From assembly GCF_000812665.2 (NCBI RefSeq), contig NZ_CP014327.1, positions 2,633,501 through 2,697,500 on the forward strand: a stretch of DNA of 64,000 bases, given 5' to 3'. Under the pieces are notes generated by a model. That model was given only the letters and a program-made list of their open reading frames with translations. It made no database searches and was not told the origin of the DNA. Below are positions 51,325 through 60,374 of this stretch, one piece after another. Made by a program: the position numbers and the translations under genes. This DNA is from Falsihalocynthiibacter arcticus. GTDB taxonomy: Bacteria > Pseudomonadota > Alphaproteobacteria > Rhodobacterales > Rhodobacteraceae. Numbering within the stretch: the first letter of the stretch is position 1; every line of letters starts with the position of its first letter.

Positions 51325-52473
51325 ATGAAAATTACGGCATTAAAAACGTATTTGGTGGAGCCGAGATGGCTCTTTCTTAAGGTTGAAACGGATGCAGGCA
51401 TTAGTGGCTGGGGCGAACCCGTTTTGGAGGGGCACGCCGAAACGCTTGCTGCCAAAATCGGCGAGCTTGAGGATTTTCTGATCGGGCGGAATCCGTTGAT
51501 GATCGAAGATATTTGGCAGTCGATTTATCGCAACGGATGCTATCGCGGTGGCCCCGTTTTGATGAGTGCCATTGCCGGAATCGATATGGCGCTTTGGGAT
51601 ATTAAGGGACGTTATCACGACGCGCCCGTCCACGCGTTGCTAGGCGGAAAAGTGCGCGATTTCATTCGCTCCTATTGCTGGATTGGGGGCGATCGCCCGC
51701 AAAATCTTGAGGTTGAAGCCGCGGCCCTTATGGCGCGCGGTTTTGATTGCACCAAACTTAATGCGACCCGCGAATTACGGATGATTGATTGCTATCGAGA
51801 GGTGGATCGTATCGTTGCGCAAATGGGGGCGTTGCGCGATTTTGTCGGCGACAGAATGGATATTGCGCTTGATTTTCACGGGCGCGTGCATGTTCCCATG
51901 GCCAAAGTTCTCCTTAAAGAACTCGAACCTTTACGGCCCATTTTCGTCGAAGATGTGGTCGCTTCAAGCCAGATCGATGCGATGGCTGATTTGGCGAAAT
52001 TTACCTCAATTCCCTTGGCCGTCGGAGAGCGTTTGCACTCTCGTTATGATTTCAAACGGGTGTTTGAGACCCGTGCGGCAAGCTTAATCAACCCAGACAC
52101 GGCGCATGCGGGAGGGATTTCAGAGATGGTTCGCATCGGGCATATGGCCGAGGCCTATGACGTTGCTATTGCCCCGCATTGTCCGCTAGGCCCGATTGCG
52201 CTTGCGGCAAGCCTGCAAGTGGATGCCGTCTGTCAAAACGCAGTCCTTCAGGAGCAAAGCCTTGGCATGCACTATAATGGATCCGTGGACATGCAAGACT
52301 ATCTGGTGGAGGGCACGGGGTTTGATCTGAGGGATGGCTGTTTATACATTCCAGAGGGACCGGGTTTGGGGATTGAAATCAACGAAGAATTTGTGGTTAA
52401 ACAAGCGCTTAAAGGTCATAAGTGGCGCGCGCCGGAATGGCGGCATGCGGATGGGTCTGTTGCCGAGTGGTAG
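51325..52473 (+). CDS. D-galactonate dehydratase-like enolase-superfamily enzyme
   Basis: 382 residues. Mandelate-racemase/enolase superfamily, DgoD pattern: DFHGRVHVPMAKVLLKELEP (metal Asp and acid-base His), FVEDV (metal Glu), AVGERLHSRYDFK (metal Glu), DTAHAGGISEM, and APHCPLGPIALAASLQ (second His). These place it close to galactonate dehydratase, which converts D-galactonate to 2-keto-3-deoxygalactonate. In the FVEDV segment most relatives have E-E-P; the change is small. No other galactonate genes are adjacent, so the substrate may differ. Confidence 0.85.
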   Translation: MKITALKTYLVEPRWLFLKVETDAGISGWGEPVLEGHAETLAAKIGELEDFLIGRNPLMIEDIWQSIYRNGCYRGGPVLMSAIAGIDMALWDIKGRYHDAPVHALLGGKVRDFIRSYCWIGGDRPQNLEVEAAALMARGFDCTKLNATRELRMIDCYREVDRIVAQMGALRDFVGDRMDIALDFHGRVHVPMAKVLLKELEPLRPIFVEDVVASSQIDAMADLAKFTSIPLAVGERLHSRYDFKRVFETRAASLINPDTAHAGGISEMVRIGHMAEAYDVAIAPHCPLGPIALAASLQVDAVCQNAVLQEQSLGMHYNGSVDMQDYLVEGTGFDLRDGCLYIPEGPGLGIEINEEFVVKQALKGHKWRAPEWRHADGSVAEW

Positions 52474-52493
52474 ATAGTCTTGCGGGGGAATGC

Positions 52494-53582
52494 ATGGAAA
52501 ACGTGGCGCGGCTTGCCGGAGTATTGGGCGAGATTAAAGTGGATTGGGCCGTTCTAACGGGGGCGGATTCCGTTTGTTTTGCCACGGGGCATGTCGTGAG
52601 CATTGAGATCGGTTTGAACCCGTTTGCTGGTGGTCCAACGCTTGCATTTATTGGCCGCGATCAAAGCGTCGGAATTGTTTGTGCCAATATCGAAGGGGAG
52701 CAAATCAGGGGTGTGAATTATGAAACGTACCGCGGGTTTGAGTGTGCCGTGACGGATGTCGCGGCGAATTTTCACAGGGCTGTTCTGGCGATGGCCAAGC
52801 GGTTGGGTGTCTCTGGGAAATGTGGAATTGAGGCGCGATCCCACCCTGCGAGTCTGAACGAAATTCTAGGAGGGGCGAGTGTTTCAATAGACCACGATCT
52901 CGCACGGCTTCGGGCCATCAAGACACCCCATGAAATTGAAAAGATGCGCTTTGCCGCGCTTTGTGTCGCCGCTGGTCAGGATGAAGCGCGGAAGCGTTCA
53001 TCCGTCGGGGCGAGCGAACTTGATGTCCTAAATCGGATACGTGCTCGGATGGAAAATATGGCGGGCGAGCGCTGTGCGTTTGCGGGCGAATACCTCTCTG
53101 GTGTGACGCATACCGCGACGCTCGGCACACAGCCCAGCAGTCGCGTTTTACAAAAAGGCGATCCCATTATTTGCGATCTCGGCCCACGCGTTCACGGATA
53201 CTGGGGCGACAGTTGTGGGTCATTCATTGTGGATGCTACCCCAAGTGACGCGTATTTGCGCATGTTCCAAGCTTCCCGAGAGGCGCTTGATTTGGCGATC
53301 TCCGAAATTCGCCCAGGTTTGAAGGTCAGTGAACTTGATCGGATTTTGCGAGCCTTCATGCAAAAGCAAGGGTATGTATATCCCCATCATTCTGGGCATG
53401 AATTTCCACGGATCGTCCCAGATGAGGACGCCCGACTTGAAGCAGATATGTTCCTGATGATCGAACCCAGCGCATATGACCCTGAAGTTGGCGGCGTGCG
53501 CTGTGAATATATGCTCCGCGTCACCTCAACGGGCAGTGAAATCGTGGCGCCATTTGAGCTGAATCCCGTTTTGGGCGCTTAG
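52494..53582 (+). CDS. M24-family metallopeptidase (Xaa-Pro aminopeptidase/creatinase fold)
   Basis: 362 residues from the ATG at 52494, 20 bases after the dehydratase gene; the reading from 52422 overlaps that gene. N-terminal creatinase domain (about 1-130) and C-terminal pita-bread domain. Metal ligands visible: Asp in ICDLGPRVHGYWGDSCG (two Asp), His in HHSGHEFPRI, Glu in LMIEPSAYD, Glu in GVRCEYMLRVT. Could cleave X-Pro peptides or an amidine/imide such as creatine; context with a sugar-acid dehydratase does not decide. Confidence 0.82.
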   Translation: MENVARLAGVLGEIKVDWAVLTGADSVCFATGHVVSIEIGLNPFAGGPTLAFIGRDQSVGIVCANIEGEQIRGVNYETYRGFECAVTDVAANFHRAVLAMAKRLGVSGKCGIEARSHPASLNEILGGASVSIDHDLARLRAIKTPHEIEKMRFAALCVAAGQDEARKRSSVGASELDVLNRIRARMENMAGERCAFAGEYLSGVTHTATLGTQPSSRVLQKGDPIICDLGPRVHGYWGDSCGSFIVDATPSDAYLRMFQASREALDLAISEIRPGLKVSELDRILRAFMQKQGYVYPHHSGHEFPRIVPDEDARLEADMFLMIEPSAYDPEVGGVRCEYMLRVTSTGSEIVAPFELNPVLGA

Positions 53583-53618
53583 GTGCAGGGAGGTTTGAGA
53601 GCTGAATAACCCAAGGCA

Positions 53619-54371
53619 CTATAGGGCCAACCGACTCCACCCCCAGATCACCCCAATCAGGATGGGTTGGTGGACGAGATAAATCGTGAGACTATGTCGA
53701 CTGGCCCAGCGAATTTTTTTCAAAAAAGAATTAGGCATGGTTTCCGGTGGCGGACCTGCTGAAATGAGTCCGAATTGCCTCGCCAACCTTGCGGAAAATA
53801 TGCCCGCCAGAAAAGGGGCAAACCAAGGGAAAAAGGGCTCAAAATCCATTGACGGGCGCCACTGCGTGGAAAGGCCGATCCACGTCAAAATAGGTGTGTT
53901 TAACGCCTCGGTTCGGAAAAAGAAGGGGAGGACGAACACAAGGACCGCGGCCAAAAATACGAGCAGGACATTCATGCGCAAGAACAGTAATCCTGCTAAA
54001 CTTGAAACAGCAATGACGTGGAGAATTCCAAAATAAATGAACTGGTCAGGAACTGCGATGTAAGTCGACAAAGTAATCACGAACGCTGCGAGGCTTATGA
54101 TTTTAAGTCGACGTAGAAAATCTGGCCATCGAATAGTAGGAAAATGCGCAAGACTTAACCCAACTCCCGAGAGAAACAAGAATGATCCTGCGACAATCCT
54201 TGCGAAGGTCAACCATGTGCTTTGAGCCATTGTCCCCTGTGCGAGGTATCCAAACAATTCCAAATCATATGCAAAATGAAAAACAATCATGCCGAGCAAG
54301 GCTGTGGATTTCAAAACGTCCACAGTCGCAAGCCGTGCCGTCGGTTGGGATAGGTTTGGTTTAGGTGTCAT
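53619..54371 (-). CDS. DUF1624-type membrane protein (heparan acetyltransferase-like)
   Basis: About 250 residues from the ATG at 54371, whose A is the last base of the upstream stop codon; a longer reading from 54548 lies inside the neighbouring gene. About seven helices. The N-terminus RLATVDVLKSTALLGMIVFH, then FHFAYDLELFGYL and the C-terminal SLTIYLVHQPILIGVIWGWS, are the DUF1624/acyltransferase-3-like pattern. Probably modifies a cell-surface or membrane molecule; substrate unknown. Confidence 0.82.
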   Translation of the reverse strand: MTPKPNLSQPTARLATVDVLKSTALLGMIVFHFAYDLELFGYLAQGTMAQSTWLTFARIVAGSFLFLSGVGLSLAHFPTIRWPDFLRRLKIISLAAFVITLSTYIAVPDQFIYFGILHVIAVSSLAGLLFLRMNVLLVFLAAVLVFVLPFFFRTEALNTPILTWIGLSTQWRPSMDFEPFFPWFAPFLAGIFSARLARQFGLISAGPPPETMPNSFLKKIRWASRHSLTIYLVHQPILIGVIWGWSRLAL

Positions 54372-54625
54372 CACGCTATCCTGCTCCGCACTATATTTGG
54401 TGTTAGAAAAGGGGGGTAAGCCAATTCGAACCACATCATGATGCCAATTGCGAAAACCGCAAACGCCATCAACCATAGTATGACAAGGCCGGTTGTATCT
54501 AGCTGAAAATGTCGATCCAACCCACGAGAATGGCAGATGTAAGTCCACGTGCTAAAAGGTTCATCGGGCGCGTATAATAACTTTCTAGCGCGCGAACCGT
54601 ACGTGAGCCCCAGCTGCGCGTTCAA
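54371..54625 (-). CDS. Unrecognised 84-residue single-span membrane protein
   Basis: TTG start at 54625 behind GGTGAGAA; the start overlaps the DUF2254 stop by 4 bases and the stop overlaps the DUF1624 ATG by one base. Such tight coupling on both sides argues that it is translated. One membrane helix (about residues 46-66, GLVILWLMAFAVFAIGIMMW) follows a polar N-terminus (YAPDEPFSTWTYICHSRGLD); the tail is short. I do not recognise the family. Confidence 0.7.
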   Translation of the reverse strand: MNAQLGLTYGSRARKLLYAPDEPFSTWTYICHSRGLDRHFQLDTTGLVILWLMAFAVFAIGIMMWFELAYPPFLTPNIVRSRIA

Positions 54626-55854
54626 TTCTCACCAAGAAGCGCTCCGATTTCTCGATCAACGGAATCTCGGCGCGGTCCCTTCGGAAGGCTTGCCGCCAGT
54701 CCCCGCAACAGTTTCACCGCATGCGCGCAAACGAGGTTGTCGCTCAAAATGTATTCTCGACTATCTCCATGCGCAATTTCTAACAGGCTGGTGAAGGTCA
54801 GTGTCGGCGTATGTACCCGACTTGGAGAAAGGTCGATATCCTCTGCCTTGATCGCGGCCAATTCCTGAAGAGACGCATGTAACCAGTTTAGGCATGTACA
54901 GGCGGTGTAAGGGTCGTTGACGCCAGGCGATAAGGCGCGGGCGATGATCTCGACCAGTTGCTCCGCCAGAAAGAGTACATTTTGGGATTCCGACTTTCCG
55001 ACCCCCGTTGCAAAACACGCCCGAAGGTCCCCTATGAGTTTAGTCGATAGCGCCCCTTGGCCCCAAACCCGTAACGCGAGGTTCCGTGGGTGCGTGAATG
55101 TTCCGGGCATTGCCAAAACATCGATATAAAGATCGTTTTTGGACGCCAAGCGTTTGATTTGGTTTAAGTTTACGGTTTGAATATACCCCGTGCTTAATAG
55201 CGTTACCCCCTCGGATGCCTCCCTATTTGCCTCTTCAAACCAAGCGTTCTGAACAGACTCCTTGTCCGTCGTCGCAGTTGATGCTTTGCTCAGTCGGATC
55301 AATTCGTCCCGCAACCGGCATCCAAGACTATGGCAAAGGTTCTCAAGATTGATCATTTCGGGAACGTGGTGGATGAAAAAGATCATCGTTACCACCGAGG
55401 CAAGGGTCAGTCCCAACGCGACCAAAACAGAGAAAACAGGTACAAAGTTTGCACCGGAATCGTCAATATTGTGCACAGACCGCAGGATCATAAGTGCATA
55501 GACAAAGGTCGCAATCAAAATACCCAGACTAAACTGTGTGCCTTTATCCCGCATGAAATTCCCAATGAGCCTTGGCCCGAAATTTGCCGACGCAAAGGAG
55601 ACCGCAACGATTGTCATCGAGAACATCACGCCCGTTACAGCGATAACGGACTGTGCGATGACAGCCAGTAGCGACCGCACAGCATCAGCATTGGACGTGA
55701 CCACTCCATTGGGCAGCGAAAAGGGTAAATAGTTTGGGTGCCGATCTAAAGCCTCAGTCCCAATTGCCAATAACAAGGCGACAACCATCATCACGCTCGG
55801 TACGAACCAATAGCTTGCGCGCGTGTCCTGTAGCAGTTTGCGAATGAACGCCAT
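54622..55854 (-). CDS. DUF2254 family membrane protein
   Basis: 410 residues. N-terminal four helices (about 15-35, 60-85, 105-125, 140-160) with SYWFVPSVMMVVALLLAIGT and VIAVTGVMFSMTIVAVSFAS, then a soluble C-terminal half with LFLAEQLVEIIARALSPGVN and DPYTACTCLNWLHASLQELA. This is the DUF2254 pattern; function unknown in the family. First gene of a three-gene overlapping cassette with the 84-residue protein and the DUF1624 protein. Confidence 0.88.
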   Translation of the reverse strand: MAFIRKLLQDTRASYWFVPSVMMVVALLLAIGTEALDRHPNYLPFSLPNGVVTSNADAVRSLLAVIAQSVIAVTGVMFSMTIVAVSFASANFGPRLIGNFMRDKGTQFSLGILIATFVYALMILRSVHNIDDSGANFVPVFSVLVALGLTLASVVTMIFFIHHVPEMINLENLCHSLGCRLRDELIRLSKASTATTDKESVQNAWFEEANREASEGVTLLSTGYIQTVNLNQIKRLASKNDLYIDVLAMPGTFTHPRNLALRVWGQGALSTKLIGDLRACFATGVGKSESQNVLFLAEQLVEIIARALSPGVNDPYTACTCLNWLHASLQELAAIKAEDIDLSPSRVHTPTLTFTSLLEIAHGDSREYILSDNLVCAHAVKLLRGLAASLPKGPRRDSVDREIGALLGEN

Positions 55855-57021
55855 ATTTGTCGAATACCTTCCTCAAAAGCCTACGGATATCACAGAGTAA
55901 GGCTCGATAACATTAGGTGCTATGCACATTGTAAGTGAACGAGAAACTAGCAGGGTCTGGCATGAAAGGCGAATTCCAAAATAGCTTAATGTGTTGGTGT
56001 CGAACGAACCCGACGTGAAGCGAAGAGGGCGACCAACAGTGTTTAATCCCGAGAGTCGCCGCCCATCGTATCTGCCGCAGAGTATTCCGTATTACCAAGC
56101 TTTTTGCACGCGTCAAAATAGCCTTGCGCGCTTCGGGGATTAGGTTTGGATGGCCCAAGAGAGACCGAGAACCCGTCATAAGTTATGAATCGAGGTCTTG
56201 GGTTTATTCGTTGCCCCCTCGCATCGTAGCCGTTGCCAGTGCTGGGTCCTCAGCGGTAAAACAGAGCCTCCATGCCCGCGAAGTTTCGGGAAGCCGTGGC
56301 AACTGACTGGCGAGGTCGACGTGCACACGGCTTCATGGCCACAACGGGACAAACACGCTGACGAAGGTGTGTTCGGATGTGGAAAAGCCCCCGCTGAGGT
56401 GGATTTGAAAGGGGGAAGGCGTTTAACGCGGCGTGCAACACAATCGTTGGGGCGGGAAAAATCGGTACTGCCCACGGTGCGGCTGAATGGTCGGATACCA
56501 CCTCCTTTGGCGTTGTCGTTTACGGCTTGATGGTTAAGGCCACATGCCATGAAGCGTCCGCCCCATTTTCTACAGGAAATCTGCACCGCAGGCTTATCTG
56601 CAAAGCCAAGGAAGCCCCCAACAATCGCTTGTCGCGGCTATGTGGTAGATCGAACCGCCGTTTGAGCGTAAATCCAGCCATCCTGCTGGCGGCCAGCGTC
56701 ATCCCAAACTCTTCCTTTTAGACAACCCCCTGTCTAGATTGGAAGCAAAACTGCGGGTTGAAAAGCTTAGTGAGATCAAAAAAACCTGGATCAAAACGTG
56801 GGTAAAACGGCTGTCTCTGTAACTCCCCTGCCAATAAATTCATTGCAGGGTTTCTGAAGTCGCCAATGATCAATTTTCAATAAACAACCCATGATGACGC
56901 CGCAAGCGCGCTGGGCGCAAAGACTTCGTACCGTTTCTGTCCACTCCCCAAGGGAAACGGCATCCAAGCTAGGGAGTCGATATGATGGCGGCGCGGCGTT
57001 TTCTCTTGGGTACGCCGTAAG
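55855..57021. other. 1.17 kb region without a credible gene
   Basis: No open frame here has both a ribosome site and recognisable content. Most overlapping short frames have odd composition. A minus-strand stretch ending at 56043 (about 56247-56043) reads FITYDGFSVSLGPSKPNPRS and AQGYFDACKKLGNTEYSAAD and looks like the tail of a lost gene, but has no start. A perfect 6-bp inverted repeat TAGACA-N6-TGTCTA lies at about 56719-56736. The region separates the DUF2254 gene from the BKACE gene end. Confidence 0.5.
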
Positions 57022-57819
57022 TCACGAGGGGAAGGAACTTGAATGCGGGCCCAAGTTCTGGACAATTCTGTTCATTTCCGCGACCCGTTCGCTGTTTGAA
57101 TTCGCAATCGTTCCATTTGCATTCCAAAACGAGTTTTCAAAGCCAACGCGGATTTTTCCACCCAGTCGCAGTGCCTCAGTAAGGCATGCGGTTTCTTGTT
57201 TGCCAAACGCACAGACCGCCCAATCAGGCGCGGTTTCGAATGTGCCGAGCCACTGCGTAAAAATATCCAAGTCTTGGGGGGTGCTTTCTTGCTTTTCGGA
57301 ATATCGGCCCAAGACGAAAAGCAACTGCAGATCGGCCTTGGCCAATGCGCCACTCCCAAGAAGGTCGGACAAAGCGTGCAAATCGCGCGCGTCATAAAGG
57401 ATGTGTTGCACCGCGATATCTGCCTCAAAGTATTTTTCGTAGAAACGGGTTGCTTCGGAGACATCGCCATCGGAAAGCATCTCGGCCAAGGAGATGGAAA
57501 CACATTCCGGTTGGACCGAGTCAACGAGTTGGCGTTGTTGGGAGGCGGTATATTGGCCGACTGCTTCAGTGGTGATCTGGCTCATCATATTTGGCGCGGC
57601 GTGGTGCATTTCCGACAGGAGTTCGCGGTAGAGGCCCGCATCAAGAACGTGGCGACCGTGCGCGTCGCGGACGTGCAAATGCACCCCGTCTGCTCCTGCG
57701 GTATGGCAGGCAACCGCAGTGGCAACGATTTCCGCCAGAGTGATCGGCAGGGCAGGGTGATCGGTCTTGGTTTTGCGCGCTCCGTTTGGGGCGACCATCA
57801 GCGTTGGGAGCGGTCTCAT
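57022..57819 (-). CDS. BKACE family enzyme (beta-keto acid cleavage, DUF849)
   Basis: 265 residues, TIM-barrel zinc enzyme of the 3-keto-5-aminohexanoate cleavage family, which condenses a beta-keto acid with acetyl-CoA to yield acetoacetate and a new CoA ester. Metal-site motif GVHLHVRDAHGRHVLD (His-x-His, about 46-61) and MSQITTEAVGQYT are visible; the C-terminal GGKIRVGFENSFW is also typical. The ATG overlaps the aminotransferase stop by 4 bases, so transamination and cleavage are probably consecutive steps for an amino acid (inference). Confidence 0.86.
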   Translation of the reverse strand: MRPLPTLMVAPNGARKTKTDHPALPITLAEIVATAVACHTAGADGVHLHVRDAHGRHVLDAGLYRELLSEMHHAAPNMMSQITTEAVGQYTASQQRQLVDSVQPECVSISLAEMLSDGDVSEATRFYEKYFEADIAVQHILYDARDLHALSDLLGSGALAKADLQLLFVLGRYSEKQESTPQDLDIFTQWLGTFETAPDWAVCAFGKQETACLTEALRLGGKIRVGFENSFWNANGTIANSNSERVAEMNRIVQNLGPHSSSFPS

Positions 57820-59168
57820 AGGGATTTCACGAGGGCGATTTGAAGTTTGGTGACGATCTCGTCGATGTGATTATCATCGAGGATAAACGGCGGAGCGAGG
57901 AGAATATGATCGCCTTGTTTTCCGTCGATTGTACCGCCCATGGGATAACAGATGAGTCCCGCGTTGAAGGCTTCTTTCTTCAGGGTGGCGTGTAGGCGAC
58001 GCTCGGGGGAAAACGGCCTTTTGCTTTCGCGATCTTCGACCAACTCAATGCCACGAAACAGGCCACGGCCACGGATGTCGCCAACGTTTGGGTGTTGCGC
58101 GAAAGTGTTTTGCAGGGCCGCTTGCAGGAGGTCGCCCTTCGCGGCGCAGCGTTCGACCAAGCCGCCATCGGTAAGTTTCGTGAGAACGGCCAAGGCGGCG
58201 GCACAGGCGGTTGGGTGGCCGACATAGGTGTGGCCGTGTTGGAAAAATCCGCTGCCATCCTCAATTGCGGCATAGATTTTGGCGGAGCAGAGCATCGCGC
58301 CAATGGGTTGATAACCCGCACCAAGGCCCTTTGCTACGGCGACGATATCGGGGTGAATGCCTTCATGTTCGCTGGCGAATATTTTGCCAGTGCGCCCCAT
58401 GCCGCACATGACTTCGTCCAAGATTAGCAACACGCCGTATTGGTCGCAAATCTCGCGGATACGTTTGAAATATCCTTCGACGGCTGGCACCGCGCCAGCC
58501 GTTGCGCCAACGACGGGTTCGGCGACGAAAGCGATCACGGAATCTTCGCCCAAACGAAGGATCTCGGTTTCAAGTTCGTTGGCGACACGAAGGCCGTAAT
58601 CCAGCGTCGTTTCATCGTCGTGTTTGCCGCGATACTCAAAACAGGGGGAAATATGGGTGGTTTCAACCAAGAGGGGCGAGAAGGGCGCGCGCCGCCATTC
58701 GTTGCCGCCTGTGGCCAGCGCCCCAAGGGTGTTGCCGTGGTAGCTCTGGCGTCGTGCGATGATGTGGCAGCGTTGGGGTTGGCCGATTTCCACGAAATAT
58801 TGGCGCGCCAGTTTAAGCGCGGCTTCCATGGCTTCAGAGCCACCAGAAACGAGGTAAACGCGATCAATGCCATCAGGTGCGTGTTCAATGAGTTTGTCGG
58901 CCAATTGCTCGGCGGGATCTGAGGTAAAAAAGCTGGTGTGGGCAAAGGCCACGGCATCGAGCTGTTTTTTGATCGCATTGGTGACATCCGGGTCGCCATG
59001 CCCTAGGCAAGAAACGGCTGCGCCACCAGACCCGTCGAAATATTGCTTGCCCGTGGTGTCGTAGAGATAGACGCCTTCGCCTCGTGCAACAGTGGGAAGA
59101 TTTGATTTTGTATGCCGCGGAAATACGTGTGACACGCTGTGGTCCTTTGATGAATCATTTGTACGCAT
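57816..59168 (-). CDS. Class III PLP-dependent aminotransferase
   Basis: 450 residues, usual length. PLP-enzyme marks: VYLVSGGSEAMEAALKLARQ (phosphate-binding Gly-Ser), ARRQSYHGNTLGALA, LLILDEVMCGMGRTGKIFAS (Asp to the PLP nitrogen) and the Schiff-base Lys in VAVAKGLGAGYQPIGAML (about residue 278). The family uses omega-amino acids, diamines or taurine-like amines with pyruvate or 2-oxoglutarate. First gene of an operon with the BKACE enzyme, divergent from an RpiR regulator. No strong ribosome site at the ATG; a palindrome overlaps this position. Confidence 0.92.
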   Translation of the reverse strand: MRTNDSSKDHSVSHVFPRHTKSNLPTVARGEGVYLYDTTGKQYFDGSGGAAVSCLGHGDPDVTNAIKKQLDAVAFAHTSFFTSDPAEQLADKLIEHAPDGIDRVYLVSGGSEAMEAALKLARQYFVEIGQPQRCHIIARRQSYHGNTLGALATGGNEWRRAPFSPLLVETTHISPCFEYRGKHDDETTLDYGLRVANELETEILRLGEDSVIAFVAEPVVGATAGAVPAVEGYFKRIREICDQYGVLLILDEVMCGMGRTGKIFASEHEGIHPDIVAVAKGLGAGYQPIGAMLCSAKIYAAIEDGSGFFQHGHTYVGHPTACAAALAVLTKLTDGGLVERCAAKGDLLQAALQNTFAQHPNVGDIRGRGLFRGIELVEDRESKRPFSPERRLHATLKKEAFNAGLICYPMGGTIDGKQGDHILLAPPFILDDNHIDEIVTKLQIALVKSL

Positions 59169-59169
59169 T

Positions 59170-59183
59170 GAAACATATGTTTC
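59170..59183. promoter_or_regulatory. Candidate RpiR operator, perfect palindrome GAAACATATGTTTC
   Basis: A 14-base perfect palindrome one base upstream of the aminotransferase ATG and 74 bases before the rpiR gene. Two direct repeats of GAAAC follow nearby (about 59201-59215). GAAA/TTTC dyads are usual in RpiR-family sites. Binding would block both translation-initiation region and transcription of the aminotransferase operon. Confidence 0.48.
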
Positions 59184-59256
59184 TCCTCTTGACTAGATGT
59201 GAAACAAATGAAACGTTCGTGAAAATCATAATTTTGTCTCAAGGGGGGATTCATTC

Positions 59257-60120
59257 TTGCAGTCGTCGTTTGAGCAGCAGTTATCGGGGAAGTATGCGTC
59301 ACTGAGTGCCAAGTTGAAACTGGCGGCGGATTACGTTGTGACGAATCCGGTGGATGTTGCCACCCGAAGTTTGCGGGCGATTTCCAAGGAAACGGATCTA
59401 TCGCCAGCAACGTTTTCGCGTATGTCGGCGGCGCTGGGCTATGACAGTTATGAGGACCTGCGCGAAGTTTTGCGGCGGTCGTTTGAGCAGAAAGCAGACT
59501 CGTTTTCGCAACGGGTCGAAGTTATGCAGCAACGCCATGATGAGGGAGATCAGGGGTTTTTGACCCAGCACATCATGGACAGCACCTGCAATTTACAGCA
59601 GCTAGAAGCGGCGATTGACATGCCCACGATGGAGGCCTGTGTTGAGCGGTTGCATGATGCGCGCAGCGTTTTGGTGCTGGGAGCGTTGGGGTCGACGGGG
59701 GTTGCGGAATACCTGACGTATATGGCCAGTTTCATCGCTGAGAATTGGTCGATGGCCAGCCGAATGGGGGCGTCGCTGGGGAGTGGGCTAGTTGGCCTGT
59801 CGGAGCAGGATGTGTTGATTATCATCACAAAACCGCCCTTTGCCAGCAATTCAATCAAGGCCGCGCGGGTGGCAAGCGAGGATGGCGCCTTTGTGGTGGT
59901 GATCACCGATACGCACACTTGTCCTGCTCTTGCGTTTGCCTCGGCGAGTTTTATTGTCCCCACAAAAAGCCGCAATTTCTTCTCATCCTACGCCTCTACA
60001 CTGGTGCTGTGTGAGATTATGATCGGCCTTCTTGCGGGGCGTGCCGGAGCACCCGTGCGTGCGAGGATTACCGAAGTTGAAAACAAAATTCGTCGTCTCA
60101 ATGAAGTTTGGGGCGAATGA
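59257..60120 (+). CDS. MurR/RpiR-family transcriptional regulator
   Basis: 287 residues, TTG start with AAGGGGGGA upstream. N-terminal HTH_6 domain (about 1-77; KLKLAADYVVTNPVDVATRS, ISKETDLSPATFSRMSAALG), C-terminal SIS sugar-isomerase-like sensor domain (about 110-260; SVLVLGALGSTGVAEYLTYM, DVLIIITKPPFASNSIKAAR). Although SIS domains usually bind phosphosugars, RpiR proteins beside aminotransferase genes respond to other metabolites. Divergent from the aminotransferase-BKACE operon. Confidence 0.9.
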   Translation: MQSSFEQQLSGKYASLSAKLKLAADYVVTNPVDVATRSLRAISKETDLSPATFSRMSAALGYDSYEDLREVLRRSFEQKADSFSQRVEVMQQRHDEGDQGFLTQHIMDSTCNLQQLEAAIDMPTMEACVERLHDARSVLVLGALGSTGVAEYLTYMASFIAENWSMASRMGASLGSGLVGLSEQDVLIIITKPPFASNSIKAARVASEDGAFVVVITDTHTCPALAFASASFIVPTKSRNFFSSYASTLVLCEIMIGLLAGRAGAPVRARITEVENKIRRLNEVWGE

Positions 60121-60154
60121 AACCTACGAATACATCAATAGAGGGAGAAACCTG

Positions 60155-60223
60155 ATGCCCAGTGCTTTGAAAGTGTCATTTGCGGCGCTTGAGGTCGAAG
60201 CCCTGTTAGCACCAGTAGCGTAA
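60155..60223 (+). CDS. Possible 22-residue leader or truncated gene after rpiR
   Basis: ATG at 60155 behind a good GAGGGAGAAACCTG ribosome site, coding for 22 residues ([20 protein letters not shown] then VA) and a stop. A well-placed ribosome site 34 bases after rpiR suggests the 5' end of a former operon gene that was cut off, or a short peptide. The following bases to 60374 hold nothing recognisable. Confidence 0.3.
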   Translation: MPSALKVSFAALEVEALLAPVA

Positions 60224-60374
60224 CGGGCGTATATCACCCAACGGGCTGCGCGATTTGCCATTTGGTCAATAAGGGCCGCAAAGAACACGGTTTTCGATGC
60301 TCCGTCGAATCCACTGGCGTGTTGTTTGCTACATCAACACCTTGCGTGCTGTGTTTTCCGTTTTCCGGCGTTAG

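Noticed and set aside
56198-56586. Overlapping 110- and 136-residue ORFs in the 56 kb gap
   Set aside because: They are near-complementary frames of the same DNA with Arg/Pro/Cys-rich composition typical of non-coding frames, and neither has a ribosome site or a known motif.
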